Assembly (NCBI GenBank): GCA_033764775.1
Contig: JANRIQ010000030.1
Coordinates: 62,001-126,000, forward strand
From: JAWXCE01 sp033764775
Lineage (GTDB): Bacteria; Pseudomonadota; Alphaproteobacteria; Rhizobiales; Rhodomicrobiaceae
Length of the DNA stretch: 64,000 nt
Direction: 5' to 3'
Positions 16,244 through 30,673 of the stretch are shown one piece after another; the stretch's first letter is position 1; every line of letters starts with the position of its first letter. Below the pieces are notes generated by a model, which did not search any database, had not been told where the DNA came from, and worked only from the letters and a program-made list of their open reading frames with translations. The translations under genes were made by a program, and so were the position numbers.

Positions 16244-17074
16244 TTACTTCTTCTTCGTGCGGTTGCGCAGAATGTATTTGTCAGTCGCCGCGTTTGAGCG
16301 CGTCTTGGTGCCCTTCGTGCCCTTGCCCCACGGCGTCACCGGATGACGACCGCCCGAGGTGCGGCCCTCGCCGCCGCCATGCGGGTGGTCGAACGGGTTC
16401 ATGGCGACGCCGCGCACCGACGGACGGATGCCGAGCCAGCGCGAGCGTCCGGCCTTGCCGATGTTGATGTTGGCGTGGTCGGGGTTCGACACCGCGCCGA
16501 CCGTCGCCATGCATTCGGCGCGCACCATGCGAGTCTCGCCGGAGTTGAGGCGCAGGATGGCGTAACCGACGTCGCGGCCGGCGAGCTGGGCGTAGCACCC
16601 GGCGGAGCGCGCGATCTGGCCGCCCTTGCCGAGCTTGATCTCGACATTGTGCACGATAGTGCCGATCGGCATGGATGCGAGCGGCATGGCGTTGCCGGGC
16701 TTCACGTCAACCTTCTCGCCGGAGATCACCCGGTCGCCAACGCTGAGGCGCTGCGGCGCCAAGATGTAGGCCTGCTCGCCGTCCTCATATTTCAGCAGCG
16801 CGATGAAAGCCGACCGGTTCGGGTCGTACTCCAGCCGCTCGACCGTGCCGTACATGTTGAACTTGCGGCGCTTGAAATCGATGACGCGCAGCACACGCTT
16901 GTGCCCGCCGCCGCGCCGGCGCGTGGTGATGTGGCCGTGATTGTTACGACCGGCGCGCTCGACGCGACCCTCGGTCAGCGCCTTGACGGGCGAGCCTTTC
17001 CACAGCCCGGAGCGGTCCACCAGCACCAGTTGGCGGCGGCTCGGCGATGTCGGGTTGAATGTCTTTAGCGCCAT
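16244..17074 (-). CDS. rplB: 50S ribosomal protein L2
   Basis: A 276-residue L2 needed for subunit joining and peptidyl transfer. The C-terminal segment has GVAMNPFDHPHGGGEGRT, including the invariant His of the peptidyl-transferase region. The KRRKFNMYGTVERLEYDPNR region is present. S10 operon. Confidence 0.98.
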   Translation of the reverse strand: MALKTFNPTSPSRRQLVLVDRSGLWKGSPVKALTEGRVERAGRNNHGHITTRRRGGGHKRVLRVIDFKRRKFNMYGTVERLEYDPNRSAFIALLKYEDGEQAYILAPQRLSVGDRVISGEKVDVKPGNAMPLASMPIGTIVHNVEIKLGKGGQIARSAGCYAQLAGRDVGYAILRLNSGETRMVRAECMATVGAVSNPDHANINIGKAGRSRWLGIRPSVRGVAMNPFDHPHGGGEGRTSGGRHPVTPWGKGTKGTKTRSNAATDKYILRNRTKKK

Positions 17075-17086
17075 GGGTTCACTTCC

Positions 17087-17380
17087 TTACAGCCCGGTCG
17101 TCACGTCGACCGAGTAGCCTTCCTCAAGCGTCACGATCGCTTTTTTCATCGCATTCTGACGGCCTTCGATGCCGCGGAAGCGCTTCAGCTTGCCCTTGCG
17201 GTTGATCGTGTTGACGGCCTTCACCTTCACCTTGAACAGCCGCTCGACAGCCTCCTTGATCTCGGGCTTTGTGGCGTCGCGCTTCACCTTGAAAATGACC
17301 TGATTGTATTCGGACGCCATCGTCGATTTCTCGGTCACGATCGGCGCGAGGACGATGTCGTAAATCTCGTGCTCTTTCAT
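17087..17380 (-). CDS. rplW: 50S ribosomal protein L23
   Basis: A 97-residue L23 at the tunnel exit, the docking site of trigger factor and SRP (VTEKSTMASEYNQVIFKVKRDATKPEIKEAVE). Its ATG overlaps the rplD stop in ATGA. S10 operon. Confidence 0.98.
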   Translation of the reverse strand: MKEHEIYDIVLAPIVTEKSTMASEYNQVIFKVKRDATKPEIKEAVERLFKVKVKAVNTINRKGKLKRFRGIEGRQNAMKKAIVTLEEGYSVDVTTGL

Positions 17381-17997
17381 TTGAACCGCTCCTCGAGCGC
17401 CTCGACGGCGGCCCTCGTCAGCACCAGCGTGTCGCGGCGCAGAATGTCGTAGACGTTGATGCCCTGTACCGGCAGCACGTCCACATTGGGAATGTTGCGG
17501 GCGGCGAGCGCAAAGTTCTGCTGCAGCTCGGCGCCGCCGATAATGAGCGCGGAGTTGAGGCCCATGTCGGCGAACTTCGCCTTGAGCGCGCCGGTCTTCG
17601 GCTCGGCGATCTCGGCGCGGTCGAGCACGACAAGCTCATCCGCCCGCGCCTTTGCCGAGAGGGCGTGCTTGAGCGCCAGCGCGCGCACCTTTTTCGGCAG
17701 ATCGATTGCGTGGCTGCGCGGCTGCGGGCCGAACGCCTTGCCGCCGCCCCTGAACTGGGGCGCCTTTTTGTTCGCGTGGCGGGCCTGCCCGGTGCCCTTC
17801 TGCTTGTACATCTTCTTGGTGGTGCCGATCACCTCGGAGCGGCCCTTGGCGTAGTGCGTTCCCGCCTGGCGCTTCAGGAGTTGATAGCGCACCATGCGAT
17901 GGAGAATGTCCTCGCGCGGCTCAAGGCCAAAAATTGCGTCGTTCAGTTCGACCGATCCAGCGCTCGTCGCGTCGAGACTTGTCACTTCGATTTTCAC
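17377..17997 (-). CDS. rplD: 50S ribosomal protein L4
   Basis: A 206-residue L4. The tunnel loop contains KGTGQARHANKKAPQFRGGGKAFGP. In E. coli L4 represses its own S10 operon; no leader of that type can be shown here. ATGA overlaps at both ends couple it to rplC and rplW. Confidence 0.98.
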   Translation of the reverse strand: MKIEVTSLDATSAGSVELNDAIFGLEPREDILHRMVRYQLLKRQAGTHYAKGRSEVIGTTKKMYKQKGTGQARHANKKAPQFRGGGKAFGPQPRSHAIDLPKKVRALALKHALSAKARADELVVLDRAEIAEPKTGALKAKFADMGLNSALIIGGAELQQNFALAARNIPNVDVLPVQGINVYDILRRDTLVLTRAAVEALEERFK

Positions 17998-18731
17998 TGT
18001 CCGCCCTCCCCGCCGTCGACCGACGCCTCAGCGCGCGCGCCCGCGCCCTCGCCGCCGCGCATCCGGAACTTGCCGGGCTTCGGCGCATTCTCGGGCGTCG
18101 GCTGCTTCACCGCGTCGCGGATCATGACGTAGCCCCCCTTGGAGCCCGGCACCGCGCCCTTGACCATGATGAGGCCACGCTCGGCGTCCGTTTTGACGAC
18201 CCGCAGGTTCTGGGTCGTCACACGCTCGGCGCCGTAATGGCCAGCCATCTTCTTGCCTTTGAACACCTTGCCCGGATCCTGGCGCTGGCCGGTGGAGCCG
18301 TGGCTGCGGTGCGAGATGGACACGCCGTGCGACGCGCGTAGGCCCCCGAAATTCCAGCGCTTCATGGCGCCAGTGAAGCCGCGCCCGATGGTCGTGCCCG
18401 TGGCGTCCACGAGTTGACCCTCGATGAAATGGTCGGCGGTGATCTCAGCGCCCACGTCGATCATGTTCTCTGGCGAGACCCGGAACTCAGCCAGTTCGCG
18501 TTTCGGCTCGACATTGGCCTTGGCGAAATGCCCACGCTCGGCCTTCGTCACCTTGTTCGGTTTGGCCGCGCCCACGCCCAGTTGCAGCGCGACATAGCCG
18601 TTCTTTTCCTCGGTGCGATGGGCGACAACCTGGCAGTTGTCGATTTTGAGCACAGTGACCGGGACATGCTCGCCCGACGCCGTGAAGACGCGGGTCATCC
18701 CCAGTTTCTGCGCGATTACGCCTGACCGCAT
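17994..18731 (-). CDS. rplC: 50S ribosomal protein L3
   Basis: A 245-residue L3 beginning MRSGVIAQKLGMTRVFTASGEHVPVTVLK. The tip loop near the peptidyl-transferase centre (SHGSTGQRQDPGKVFKGKKMAGHYG) includes the Gln that PrmB methylates in other species. The acidic/Ala-rich C-terminal tail (about 25 residues) is longer than in E. coli. S10 operon. Confidence 0.98.
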   Translation of the reverse strand: MRSGVIAQKLGMTRVFTASGEHVPVTVLKIDNCQVVAHRTEEKNGYVALQLGVGAAKPNKVTKAERGHFAKANVEPKRELAEFRVSPENMIDVGAEITADHFIEGQLVDATGTTIGRGFTGAMKRWNFGGLRASHGVSISHRSHGSTGQRQDPGKVFKGKKMAGHYGAERVTTQNLRVVKTDAERGLIMVKGAVPGSKGGYVMIRDAVKQPTPENAPKPGKFRMRGGEGAGARAEASVDGGEGGQ

Positions 18732-18755
18732 GGGCCTGCCTCAATTCCAAGCAAA

Positions 18756-19064
18756 TTAGAGTTTGATTTCCACGTCGACGCCTGCGGCCAGATCGAGCTT
18801 CATAAGCGCGTCCACGGTCTGCGGCGTCGGATCGACGATGTCGATCAACCGCTTGTGGGTCCGCATCTCGAACTGCTCACGGCTCTTCTTGTCCACGTGG
18901 GGCGAACGGTTCACGGTGAAGCGCTCCAGCCGCGTGGGCAGCGGGATCGGTCCGCGCACGTCAGCGCCGGTGCGCTTGGCCGTGTTCACGATCTCCTTGG
19001 TGGACACATCCAGCACCCGGTGGTCGAATGCTTTCAGGCGGATGCGTATCGTCTGCCCTGCCAT
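18756..19064 (-). CDS. rpsJ: 30S ribosomal protein S10
   Basis: A 102-residue S10 (also NusE), with MAGQTIRIRLKAFDHRVLD and KKSREQFEMRTHKRLIDI. It opens the S10 segment. The 90-base gap to tuf contains a GC-rich hairpin-forming stretch (about 19098-19126) without a U-tract, so transcription probably continues from tuf. Confidence 0.98.
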   Translation of the reverse strand: MAGQTIRIRLKAFDHRVLDVSTKEIVNTAKRTGADVRGPIPLPTRLERFTVNRSPHVDKKSREQFEMRTHKRLIDIVDPTPQTVDALMKLDLAAGVDVEIKL

Positions 19065-19154
19065 TTCAATAACCTTTTCGCTTAACCGAAAGTTACGGGC
19101 GCCCCGCCGCGTCGTGGTGCGGCGCCGGACGCCCGCTGAACTTCACAAACCGTG

Positions 19155-20345
<1,191 letters not shown>

Positions 20346-20387
20346 GTGGCTCTCCGTCTTCCTTTATCGTCACTGTTTGGGTTTGGC

Positions 20388-22463
<2,076 letters not shown>

Positions 22464-22490
22464 AACGTACGTCTCCCAAGCCTTTTTCCG

Positions 22491-22961
22491 TTACCAGCGA
22501 TAGTGCGAGAACGCCTTGTTGGCGTCCGCCATCTTGTGCGTGTCTTCGCGTTTCTTCACGGCCGTGCCGCGGTTGTTGGCCGCGTCGAGCAGTTCGGCGG
22601 AAAGACGCTCCTCCATGGTGTTCTCGTTCCGCTTGCGGGCGGCGGCGATGATCCAGCGGATGGCGAGCGCCTGACGGCGGTCGTTGCGCACCTCGACCGG
22701 AACCTGATACGTGGCGCCGCCCACCCGGCGCGAGCGAACTTCGACGGCCGGCTTCACATTGCCCAGAGCCTCATGAAAAAGCTGGAGCGCGTCCCGCTTG
22801 GCCCTCGTTTCGATCCGGTCGAGCGCGCCATACACGATGGCCTCGGCGACGGACTTTTTGCCGTCGAGCATGAGGCTGTTCATGAATTTCGTCAGCACCA
22901 AATCGCCGTACTTGGCGTCGGGGATGATCTCGCGTTTCTCTGCTCTGTGTCGGCGTGACAT
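22491..22961 (-). CDS. rpsG: 30S ribosomal protein S7
   Basis: A 156-residue S7 that organises the 3' major domain of 16S rRNA. It starts MSRRHRAEKREI and has KFMNSLMLDGKKSVAEAIVYGAL and GGATYQVPVEVR. Str segment, 19 bases after rpsL. Confidence 0.98.
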   Translation of the reverse strand: MSRRHRAEKREIIPDAKYGDLVLTKFMNSLMLDGKKSVAEAIVYGALDRIETRAKRDALQLFHEALGNVKPAVEVRSRRVGGATYQVPVEVRNDRRQALAIRWIIAAARKRNENTMEERLSAELLDAANNRGTAVKKREDTHKMADANKAFSHYRW

Positions 22962-22980
22962 GTCTTAAAATCCCGCAATC

Positions 22981-23352
22981 TTACTTCGGACGCTTCGCGC
23001 CATATTTCGATCGGCGCTGACGGCGCTTCGCGATGCCCTGGGTGTCAAGCACGCCGCGAATGATGTGGTAGCGCACGCCCGGCAAGTCCTTCACGCGGCC
23101 GCCGCGGATGAGCACCACCGAGTGCTCCTGCAGATTGTGCCCCTCGCCGGGGATGTAGCTCGTCACCTCGAAGCCGTTCACCAGCCGCACGCGCGCGACC
23201 TTGCGCAGCGCCGAGTTCGGCTTTTTCGGCGTCGTGGTGTAGACGCGCGTGCAAACCCCGCGTTTCTGCGGATTGGCCTGCATCGCGGGCACCTTGTTCC
23301 GATGCGCGGGCGCGGTGCGCGGCTTGCGGATGAGCTGTTGAATCGTCGGCAT
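22981..23352 (-). CDS. rpsL: 30S ribosomal protein S12
   Basis: A 123-residue S12 of the decoding centre. The start is ATG at 23352 (MPTIQQLIRKPR); an open frame to 23415 adds 21 unrelated residues. The streptomycin-related loops read TTPKKPNSALRKVAR and KDLPGVRYH, both wild type for sensitivity as far as seen. First gene of the long ribosomal run. Confidence 0.98.
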   Translation of the reverse strand: MPTIQQLIRKPRTAPAHRNKVPAMQANPQKRGVCTRVYTTTPKKPNSALRKVARVRLVNGFEVTSYIPGEGHNLQEHSVVLIRGGRVKDLPGVRYHIIRGVLDTQGIAKRRQRRSKYGAKRPK

Positions 23353-23548
23353 GCGGCTCCAAATCCAAACGAATAACACGATTTTGCCGCACCTCTTTTG
23401 AAAGACGCGGCGCAATCGCCAAACCAGAGGACCGTTCGCACGGTCGTAACCCAGATTTTATCCGGCTATGCTCTTCAGCAGCGTTTAAGGACGATACGCG
23501 CACATGCGCGCAAGCGAACGCCTTACCGCCTGCCGATAAAGTACGCGC

Positions 23549-23577
23549 AAACTAGTGCGCCGACGAAAGCGCGTCAA
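23549..23577 (-). promoter_or_regulatory. candidate str-operon promoter
   Basis: The minus strand carries TTGACG (23572-23577) and TAGTTT (23549-23554) with exactly 17 bases between, about 200 bases upstream of rpsL. It would be the main promoter of rpsL-rpsG-fusA-tuf and perhaps the genes downstream. Confidence 0.45.
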
Positions 23578-23627
23578 GCCATATATGCGGCGTCGCGCGG
23601 CCGAAACGCCACGCAGCGCGGTCAAAC

Positions 23628-23656
23628 TTGCCACAGCCTCGCGCAAATTCTAGGCT
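23628..23656 (+). promoter_or_regulatory. candidate promoter of the CoA-transferase gene
   Basis: TTGCCA (23628-23633) and TAGGCT (23651-23656) are spaced by 17 bases, about 50 bases ahead of the start at 23708. The -10 box is weak. Confidence 0.28.
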
Positions 23657-23707
23657 CTTGGTGAAAACAGGCGCTCATCGCCGCCCAGCACGGACCCACA
23701 GACCGCC

Positions 23708-24886
23708 ATGGCTTCATCCACAAAACCGCTGGCCGGCGTCCGCGTCGTCGAGCTCGCCCGCGTGCTCGCCGCGCCGACCGCCGGGCAAATTCTGGCCGAC
23801 CTCGGCGCCGACGTGGTCAAGCTTGAGGCGCCCGCCGGCGACGACACCCGCGGCTGGGGGCCGCCATACATCACTCTCGACGACGGCGAAAGTTACGGCG
23901 CGGCGTATTTCGGCGCCTGCAACCGCGGCAAGCGCTCCGCCGTCGTGGACTTGAAAACCGAGGCGGGCCGCGCGCTCGCCCGCAAGCTCGCCGCCCATGC
24001 GGATGTTTTTCTGGAAAATTTCAAGGTCGGCGGCCTCGCGGCCTATGGGCTGGACTACCTGTCGCTGCGCGCCCTCAACCCGCGCCTTGTTTATTGCTCG
24101 GTGACGGGTTTCGGCCAGACGGGGCCTTACGCCCACCGCCCCGGCTACGACTTTCTCGCGCAAGGGATGGGCGGGCTCATGCATGTGACGGGCGAGATCG
24201 GCGCGCGTCCCTTACGCGCCGGCATCGCGGCGTCGGACCTCGGCGGCGGGCTCTACGCAGCCATCGGCGTCCAGGCGGCGCTCCTCCAGCGCGAACGCAC
24301 GGGCGAGGGGTCGCATGTGGATGTGGCGCTCCTTGACGCGACGGTCTCCCTGCTCGCCTATCTCGGCGTCAATTACTTGGCTGGCGGGCCGGAGCCGGGG
24401 CGTCAGGGCAACACTCATCCGAGCCTTGTCCCGTATCAGCCCTTCGAGACAGAAGATGGACTGATGATCGTCGCGGCGGGCAATGACGGCCAGTTCGAGC
24501 GGCTGTGCGGCGTGCTCGGCTGCGAACACCTGCTTGAGGACGAGCGTTTCGCCCGGAACAACGCGCGCGTCGTCAATCGCGCGGCGTGCGAGGCGGCGCT
24601 GGCGCCAATCATCCGCACATGGCGGCGGGAGGCGCTCATCGCGGCGCTCGAGGCCGCCGGAGTGCCCGCCGGGCCGGTCAACACGGTGGCCGAGGTGTTC
24701 GCTGACCCGCATGTGCGGGCGCGGGGCCTCGCGCTGTCGAGCGAAGGCGCCCCCGGCATCCGCACGCCCCTCATCATCGGCGGCGAGAAGGCGGAGAGCG
24801 GGCGGCCGCCGAAACTCGGCGAGCATCAAGCCGAGATCGAGGCCGCGGACGGCTGGCCGGCGCCAAATCCGGCTGCGGCGGATTGA
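23708..24886 (+). CDS. CaiB/BaiF (class III) CoA-transferase family protein
   Basis: A 392-residue enzyme that would move coenzyme A between two organic acids. The N-terminal signature PLAGVRVVELARVLAAPTAGQILADLGADVVKLE and the motif RPGYDFLAQ, with Asp148 as likely catalytic aspartate by analogy to formyl-CoA transferase, are clear. PAGPVNTVAEVFADPHVRARG near the end is also typical. The substrate cannot be told from sequence. It stands 115 bases ahead of the cox-like genes on the same strand; a link to them is possible but not shown. Confidence 0.88.
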   Translation: MASSTKPLAGVRVVELARVLAAPTAGQILADLGADVVKLEAPAGDDTRGWGPPYITLDDGESYGAAYFGACNRGKRSAVVDLKTEAGRALARKLAAHADVFLENFKVGGLAAYGLDYLSLRALNPRLVYCSVTGFGQTGPYAHRPGYDFLAQGMGGLMHVTGEIGARPLRAGIAASDLGGGLYAAIGVQAALLQRERTGEGSHVDVALLDATVSLLAYLGVNYLAGGPEPGRQGNTHPSLVPYQPFETEDGLMIVAAGNDGQFERLCGVLGCEHLLEDERFARNNARVVNRAACEAALAPIIRTWRREALIAALEAAGVPAGPVNTVAEVFADPHVRARGLALSSEGAPGIRTPLIIGGEKAESGRPPKLGEHQAEIEAADGWPAPNPAAAD

Positions 24887-25001
24887 CTGTACCAAAAGCC
24901 GGGCTGACAAATTGGCCCGTTTCGCATCTATACTCAAAGCAATCAAAAGGCGCGCGCCGATCGGCGCAAGGATAAGGCGCTTGCACGGAGGACAGGGAGA
25001 G

Positions 25002-25481
25002 ATGACCGCCATTACCCTTGAGATCAACGGCAGCCGCGTGACGAAAGACGCCGCGCCGAACATGTTGCTCGTCGAATTCATCCGCAAAGAACTCGGGCTG
25101 ACCGGGGCGCATGTCGGCTGCGACACCTCGCAGTGCGGGGCTTGCGTCATTCACGTGAACGGCGACTCTGTGAAAGCGTGCACGATATTCGCGGTGCAGG
25201 CCGACGGCGCGAAGGTGACGACCATCGAAGGCCTGTCGAACGGCGCCGACCTCCACCCGGTGCAAGCAGCCTTCAAGGAAGCGCACGGCCTTCAATGCGG
25301 CTACTGCACGCCCGGCATGATCATGTCCGCCGCCGACCTGCTCGCGAAAAACGCCAATCCCACGGAAGCCGAAATCCGTAGCTGGCTGAAAGGCAACATC
25401 TGCCGCTGCACGGGCTACCACAACATCGTGAAAGCCGTGCAGATCGCCGCCGCGCAAATGAGCGGCAAGGCCGCCGCGTAA
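25002..25481 (+). CDS. coxS: molybdenum hydroxylase small [2Fe-2S] subunit (CoxS-like)
   Basis: A 159-residue iron-sulfur subunit that passes electrons from the molybdenum site to FAD. Cys40, Cys45, Cys48 and Cys60 form the plant-type cluster site; Cys99, Cys102, Cys134 and Cys136 form the second, helical one. The start is ATG at 25002 behind a GGAGG-rich ribosome-binding site; the open frame extends far upstream without similarity. It leads the S-L-M gene order, which is usual for form II enzymes, while true CO dehydrogenases are M-S-L. Confidence 0.93.
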   Translation: MTAITLEINGSRVTKDAAPNMLLVEFIRKELGLTGAHVGCDTSQCGACVIHVNGDSVKACTIFAVQADGAKVTTIEGLSNGADLHPVQAAFKEAHGLQCGYCTPGMIMSAADLLAKNANPTEAEIRSWLKGNICRCTGYHNIVKAVQIAAAQMSGKAAA

Positions 25482-25493
25482 AGGGAGGACACC

Positions 25494-27881
<2,388 letters not shown>

Positions 27882-27886
27882 GCAGC

Positions 27887-28693
27887 ATGCATTCGTTCAA
27901 CTATGTGCGGCCGGCGACGGTCGCAGACGCCGTCAAAGCCCTCTCCGCCGACGCCACGCTCATGGCTGGCGGGCAGACGCTCATCCCGACGCTCAAGCAG
28001 CGGCTGGCCAACCCGGCGGTGCTCGTCGATCTCTCCGGCGTCGCTGAGCTGCGCGGCGTGCGCAAAGAGAGCGGCGCGCTCGTCATCGGCGCCATGACGA
28101 CCCACGCGGAGGTGGCGAAAAACGCCGACGTCCGCGCCTCCATACCGGCGCTGGCCAAGCTCGCCCACGGCATTGGCGACGCGCAGGTGCGTCATCGCGG
28201 CACCATTGGCGGCTCGGTCGCGAACAATGACCCGGCGGCGGACTATCCGGCGGCGGTGCTCGGCCTCGGCGCGACCATCGTCACCAACAAGCGCCAGATC
28301 GAGGCGGACAAGTATTTCACCGGCATGTTCTCAACCGCTCTGGAGCCGGGCGAGATCATCACGGCGATCCGCTTTCCGATCCCCGAGAAGGCGGGCTACG
28401 CGAAGTACGAGCAGCGCGCGTCGCGCTACTGCCTCGTCAGCGTGTTCGTCTCGAAATCTGGTGGCGGCTGGCTGTCCGGCGCGAACGTGCGCGTCGCGGT
28501 GTCGGGCGCGGGCCAGGCCGGCGTGTTCCGCGTGCCCGAGATGGAGGCTGTGCTGAAGGCGAACTTCTCGCCTGAGGCGGTGCGCAACATTTCCGCGCCC
28601 GCCAACGGCCTGATGAGCGACATGCACGGCTCGGCCGAATACCGCGCCGCCATGATCCCCGTGATGGCCGAGCGCGCCGTCGCCAGCGTTTGA
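27887..28693 (+). CDS. coxM: molybdenum hydroxylase medium FAD-binding subunit (CoxM-like)
   Basis: A 268-residue FAD subunit. The two flavin motifs are AGGQT at residues 27-31 and TIGGSVANNDPAAD at 105-118. The start is ATG at 27887, five bases after the large-subunit stop. It completes the S-L-M operon and passes electrons to an outside acceptor, probably the quinone pool. Confidence 0.92.
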   Translation: MHSFNYVRPATVADAVKALSADATLMAGGQTLIPTLKQRLANPAVLVDLSGVAELRGVRKESGALVIGAMTTHAEVAKNADVRASIPALAKLAHGIGDAQVRHRGTIGGSVANNDPAADYPAAVLGLGATIVTNKRQIEADKYFTGMFSTALEPGEIITAIRFPIPEKAGYAKYEQRASRYCLVSVFVSKSGGGWLSGANVRVAVSGAGQAGVFRVPEMEAVLKANFSPEAVRNISAPANGLMSDMHGSAEYRAAMIPVMAERAVASV

Positions 28694-28699
28694 CAGCAG

Positions 28700-28718
28700 C
28701 CCCGGCCTCCCGCCGGGG
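28700..28718 (+). other. intercistronic GC hairpin
   Basis: A perfect 7-base stem CCCCGGC / GCCGGGG with a 5-base loop lies between coxM and the MoxR gene. No U-run follows, so it may be a processing or stability element and not a terminator. Confidence 0.45.
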
Positions 28719-28730
28719 CGGAAAGCCCGC

Positions 28731-29657
28731 ATGTCCTTACCCAGCACCGTGGCTGAGACAAAGGCGCTGCTCGCCGGGGCCGGATACCTCGCGAGCGACG
28801 GGCTGGCCACCTCCGCCTTCCTCGCGCTGAAGCTCAAGCGCCCGCTGTTCGTCGAAGGCGAGCCGGGCGTCGGCAAAACCGAACTCGCGAAAGCGCTCAG
28901 CGCTGCGCTCGACCGCCCGCTCGTGCGATTGCAATGCTACGAGGGCCTCGACCTCGCCTCGGCGGCCTACGAATGGAATTACAGCCGCCAGTTGCTGCAC
29001 ATCCGCGCGGCCGAGACGGCAGGCGCGGACGCCGCCGCCATCGAGCGCGACGTGTACAAGGCCGATTATCTGCTGAAACGTCCGCTGCTTAAGGCGCTAG
29101 AGATGTCTGCCGAGGGCCGCGCCCCCGTGCTGCTCATCGACGAACTCGACCGCGCCGACGAGCCGTTCGAGGCGTTCCTGTTGGAGTTTTTGGCCGATTA
29201 CCAGATCACCATCCCCGAACTGGGGACGATCCGCGCCGCCGAACCGCCCGTGACCATCCTCACCTCAAACCGCACGCGCGAAGTGCACGACGCGGTGCGC
29301 CGCCGCTGTTTCTACGCCTGGATCGACTTCCCCGCAGCCGCGCGCGAGCTTGAAATTTTGCGGCTTAAAGTCCCGCACGCCGCCGCCGAGCTAACCGCGC
29401 AGGTCGTCGCCTTCGTGCAGTCCGTGCGCGCGATGGACCTGTATAAGAACCCCGGCATCGCCGAGACGATCAACTGGGCGCAGGCGCTCACCTCGCTCGA
29501 CTGCGTCGCGCTCGATCCGGAGGCGATCGACACTACGCTCGGCACGCTTTTGAAGTACCAAGACGACATCGCCCGCATTCAGGGGTCGGAGGCGGCGCGG
29601 CTGCTGGAGCAGGTGAAGTCCCGCGCGCGCGAGACGAATTTCGCCGCTGAGCGCTAA
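28731..29657 (+). CDS. coxD: MoxR-family AAA+ ATPase, CoxD-like
   Basis: A 308-residue AAA+ ATPase. Walker A GEPGVGKT is at residues 43-50 and Walker B LLIDELD at 134-140, followed by the MoxR motif DEPFEAFLLEFLADYQITIPELG. In Oligotropha-type systems CoxD helps mature the active-site cofactor and is followed by CoxE, a VWA protein; here the next gene is on the opposite strand, directly abutting, and no coxE is present. The gene symbol is given by context. Confidence 0.85.
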   Translation: MSLPSTVAETKALLAGAGYLASDGLATSAFLALKLKRPLFVEGEPGVGKTELAKALSAALDRPLVRLQCYEGLDLASAAYEWNYSRQLLHIRAAETAGADAAAIERDVYKADYLLKRPLLKALEMSAEGRAPVLLIDELDRADEPFEAFLLEFLADYQITIPELGTIRAAEPPVTILTSNRTREVHDAVRRRCFYAWIDFPAAARELEILRLKVPHAAAELTAQVVAFVQSVRAMDLYKNPGIAETINWAQALTSLDCVALDPEAIDTTLGTLLKYQDDIARIQGSEAARLLEQVKSRARETNFAAER

Positions 29658-30668
29658 TCACTCGTCCGAGCCGTCCTCGTAGCCGAGCAGCGAGAGCGCC
29701 TGCGCCTTCAGCCCGCGCTGCTGGCAGGCGTGGACGAGCGCGTCCTCGCGCCCGTGCGTCACCCAGATTTCGCCCGCGCCCGTCTCGGCGATGCTCTGGA
29801 GCAACTCGTCCCAATCGCAATGGTCGGAAATAATGAGCGGCAGCTCCACGCGCGATTGCTTGGCCCGCGCGCGGATCTGCATCCAGCCCGACGCGGCGGC
29901 GGGGATCATGTCGGGCAGCGCGCGCGACCAGCGGTCGGCGACGGCGGAGGGCGGCGCCAGCACGATCTCGCCCGCCAGCTCCTTCTTGTTCATATGCCCG
30001 ATGGCGCGCACATCGCCGAGGTCGAGGCCGAAGCGCTGGTACAGCTCCGTCAGCTTCACGAGCGCGCCGTGGAGATAAATCGGCCGGTCGTAGCCGGCTC
30101 GCCGCAACTCCATGATCAGCCGCTGACATTTGCCGAGCGCATAGACGCCGATGAGATGCGTGCTTTTTGGGAACGTGGCGAGGGAGGCGATGAGCTTGGC
30201 GATCTCGCCCTCAATAGGCGGGTGCCGGAACACCGGCAACCCGAACGTCGCCTCCGTGATGAACACGTCGCAGGGGATCGGCTCGAAGGGCGAGGCGGTC
30301 GGGTCGGCCCGGCGCTTGTAATCGCCGGAGACGACCGCTCGGGCGGCGCCATACTCCATGCAGATTTGCGCCGAGCCGGTGATGTGCCCCGCCGGGTGGA
30401 GCGTCACGCGGACGTCGCCCATCTCGACCGTTTCGCCATAAGGGAGCGGCGCGCGCTCCGCCGTGAAGTTTTCGCCGTAGCGGCAGGCCATGATGTCGAT
30501 GGTTTGAGGCGTGGCGACGACGCGGGCGTGGCCCGAGCGGGCGTGATCGGCGTGGCCGTGGGTGACGACGGCGCAATCGACGGCGCGGGTCGGATCAATA
30601 AAAAACCGGCCAGGGATGCAGTAGAGGCCCTCGGGCCGCACCTCCAGCCACTGCGACGGATGCTTCAT
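29658..30668 (-). CDS. ligase-associated DNA exonuclease (metallo-beta-lactamase fold)
   Basis: A 336-residue protein of the beta-lactamase/beta-CASP type that is annotated as the ligase-associated DNA damage response exonuclease. The metal-binding motif HGHADH is at residues 37-42. The start is ATG at 30668 (MKHPSQWLEVRPEGLYC), the usual N-terminus; a longer frame overlaps the TspO-like gene. It is normally followed by an ATP-dependent DNA ligase. Here its stop abuts the MoxR gene stop and no ligase is present. Confidence 0.85.
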   Translation of the reverse strand: MKHPSQWLEVRPEGLYCIPGRFFIDPTRAVDCAVVTHGHADHARSGHARVVATPQTIDIMACRYGENFTAERAPLPYGETVEMGDVRVTLHPAGHITGSAQICMEYGAARAVVSGDYKRRADPTASPFEPIPCDVFITEATFGLPVFRHPPIEGEIAKLIASLATFPKSTHLIGVYALGKCQRLIMELRRAGYDRPIYLHGALVKLTELYQRFGLDLGDVRAIGHMNKKELAGEIVLAPPSAVADRWSRALPDMIPAAASGWMQIRARAKQSRVELPLIISDHCDWDELLQSIAETGAGEIWVTHGREDALVHACQQRGLKAQALSLLGYEDGSDE

Positions 30669-30673
30669 TCCCC

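Larger units (their letters stand above)
23353..23707. other. divergent intergenic region between rpsL and the CoA-transferase gene
   Basis: A 355-base region without a gene I can support. It separates the ribosomal run (minus strand) from the CoA-transferase gene (plus strand) and holds one promoter candidate for each, listed separately. If the minus promoter is right, the rpsL mRNA has a leader of about 190 bases. I see no riboswitch or clear attenuator. Confidence 0.7.
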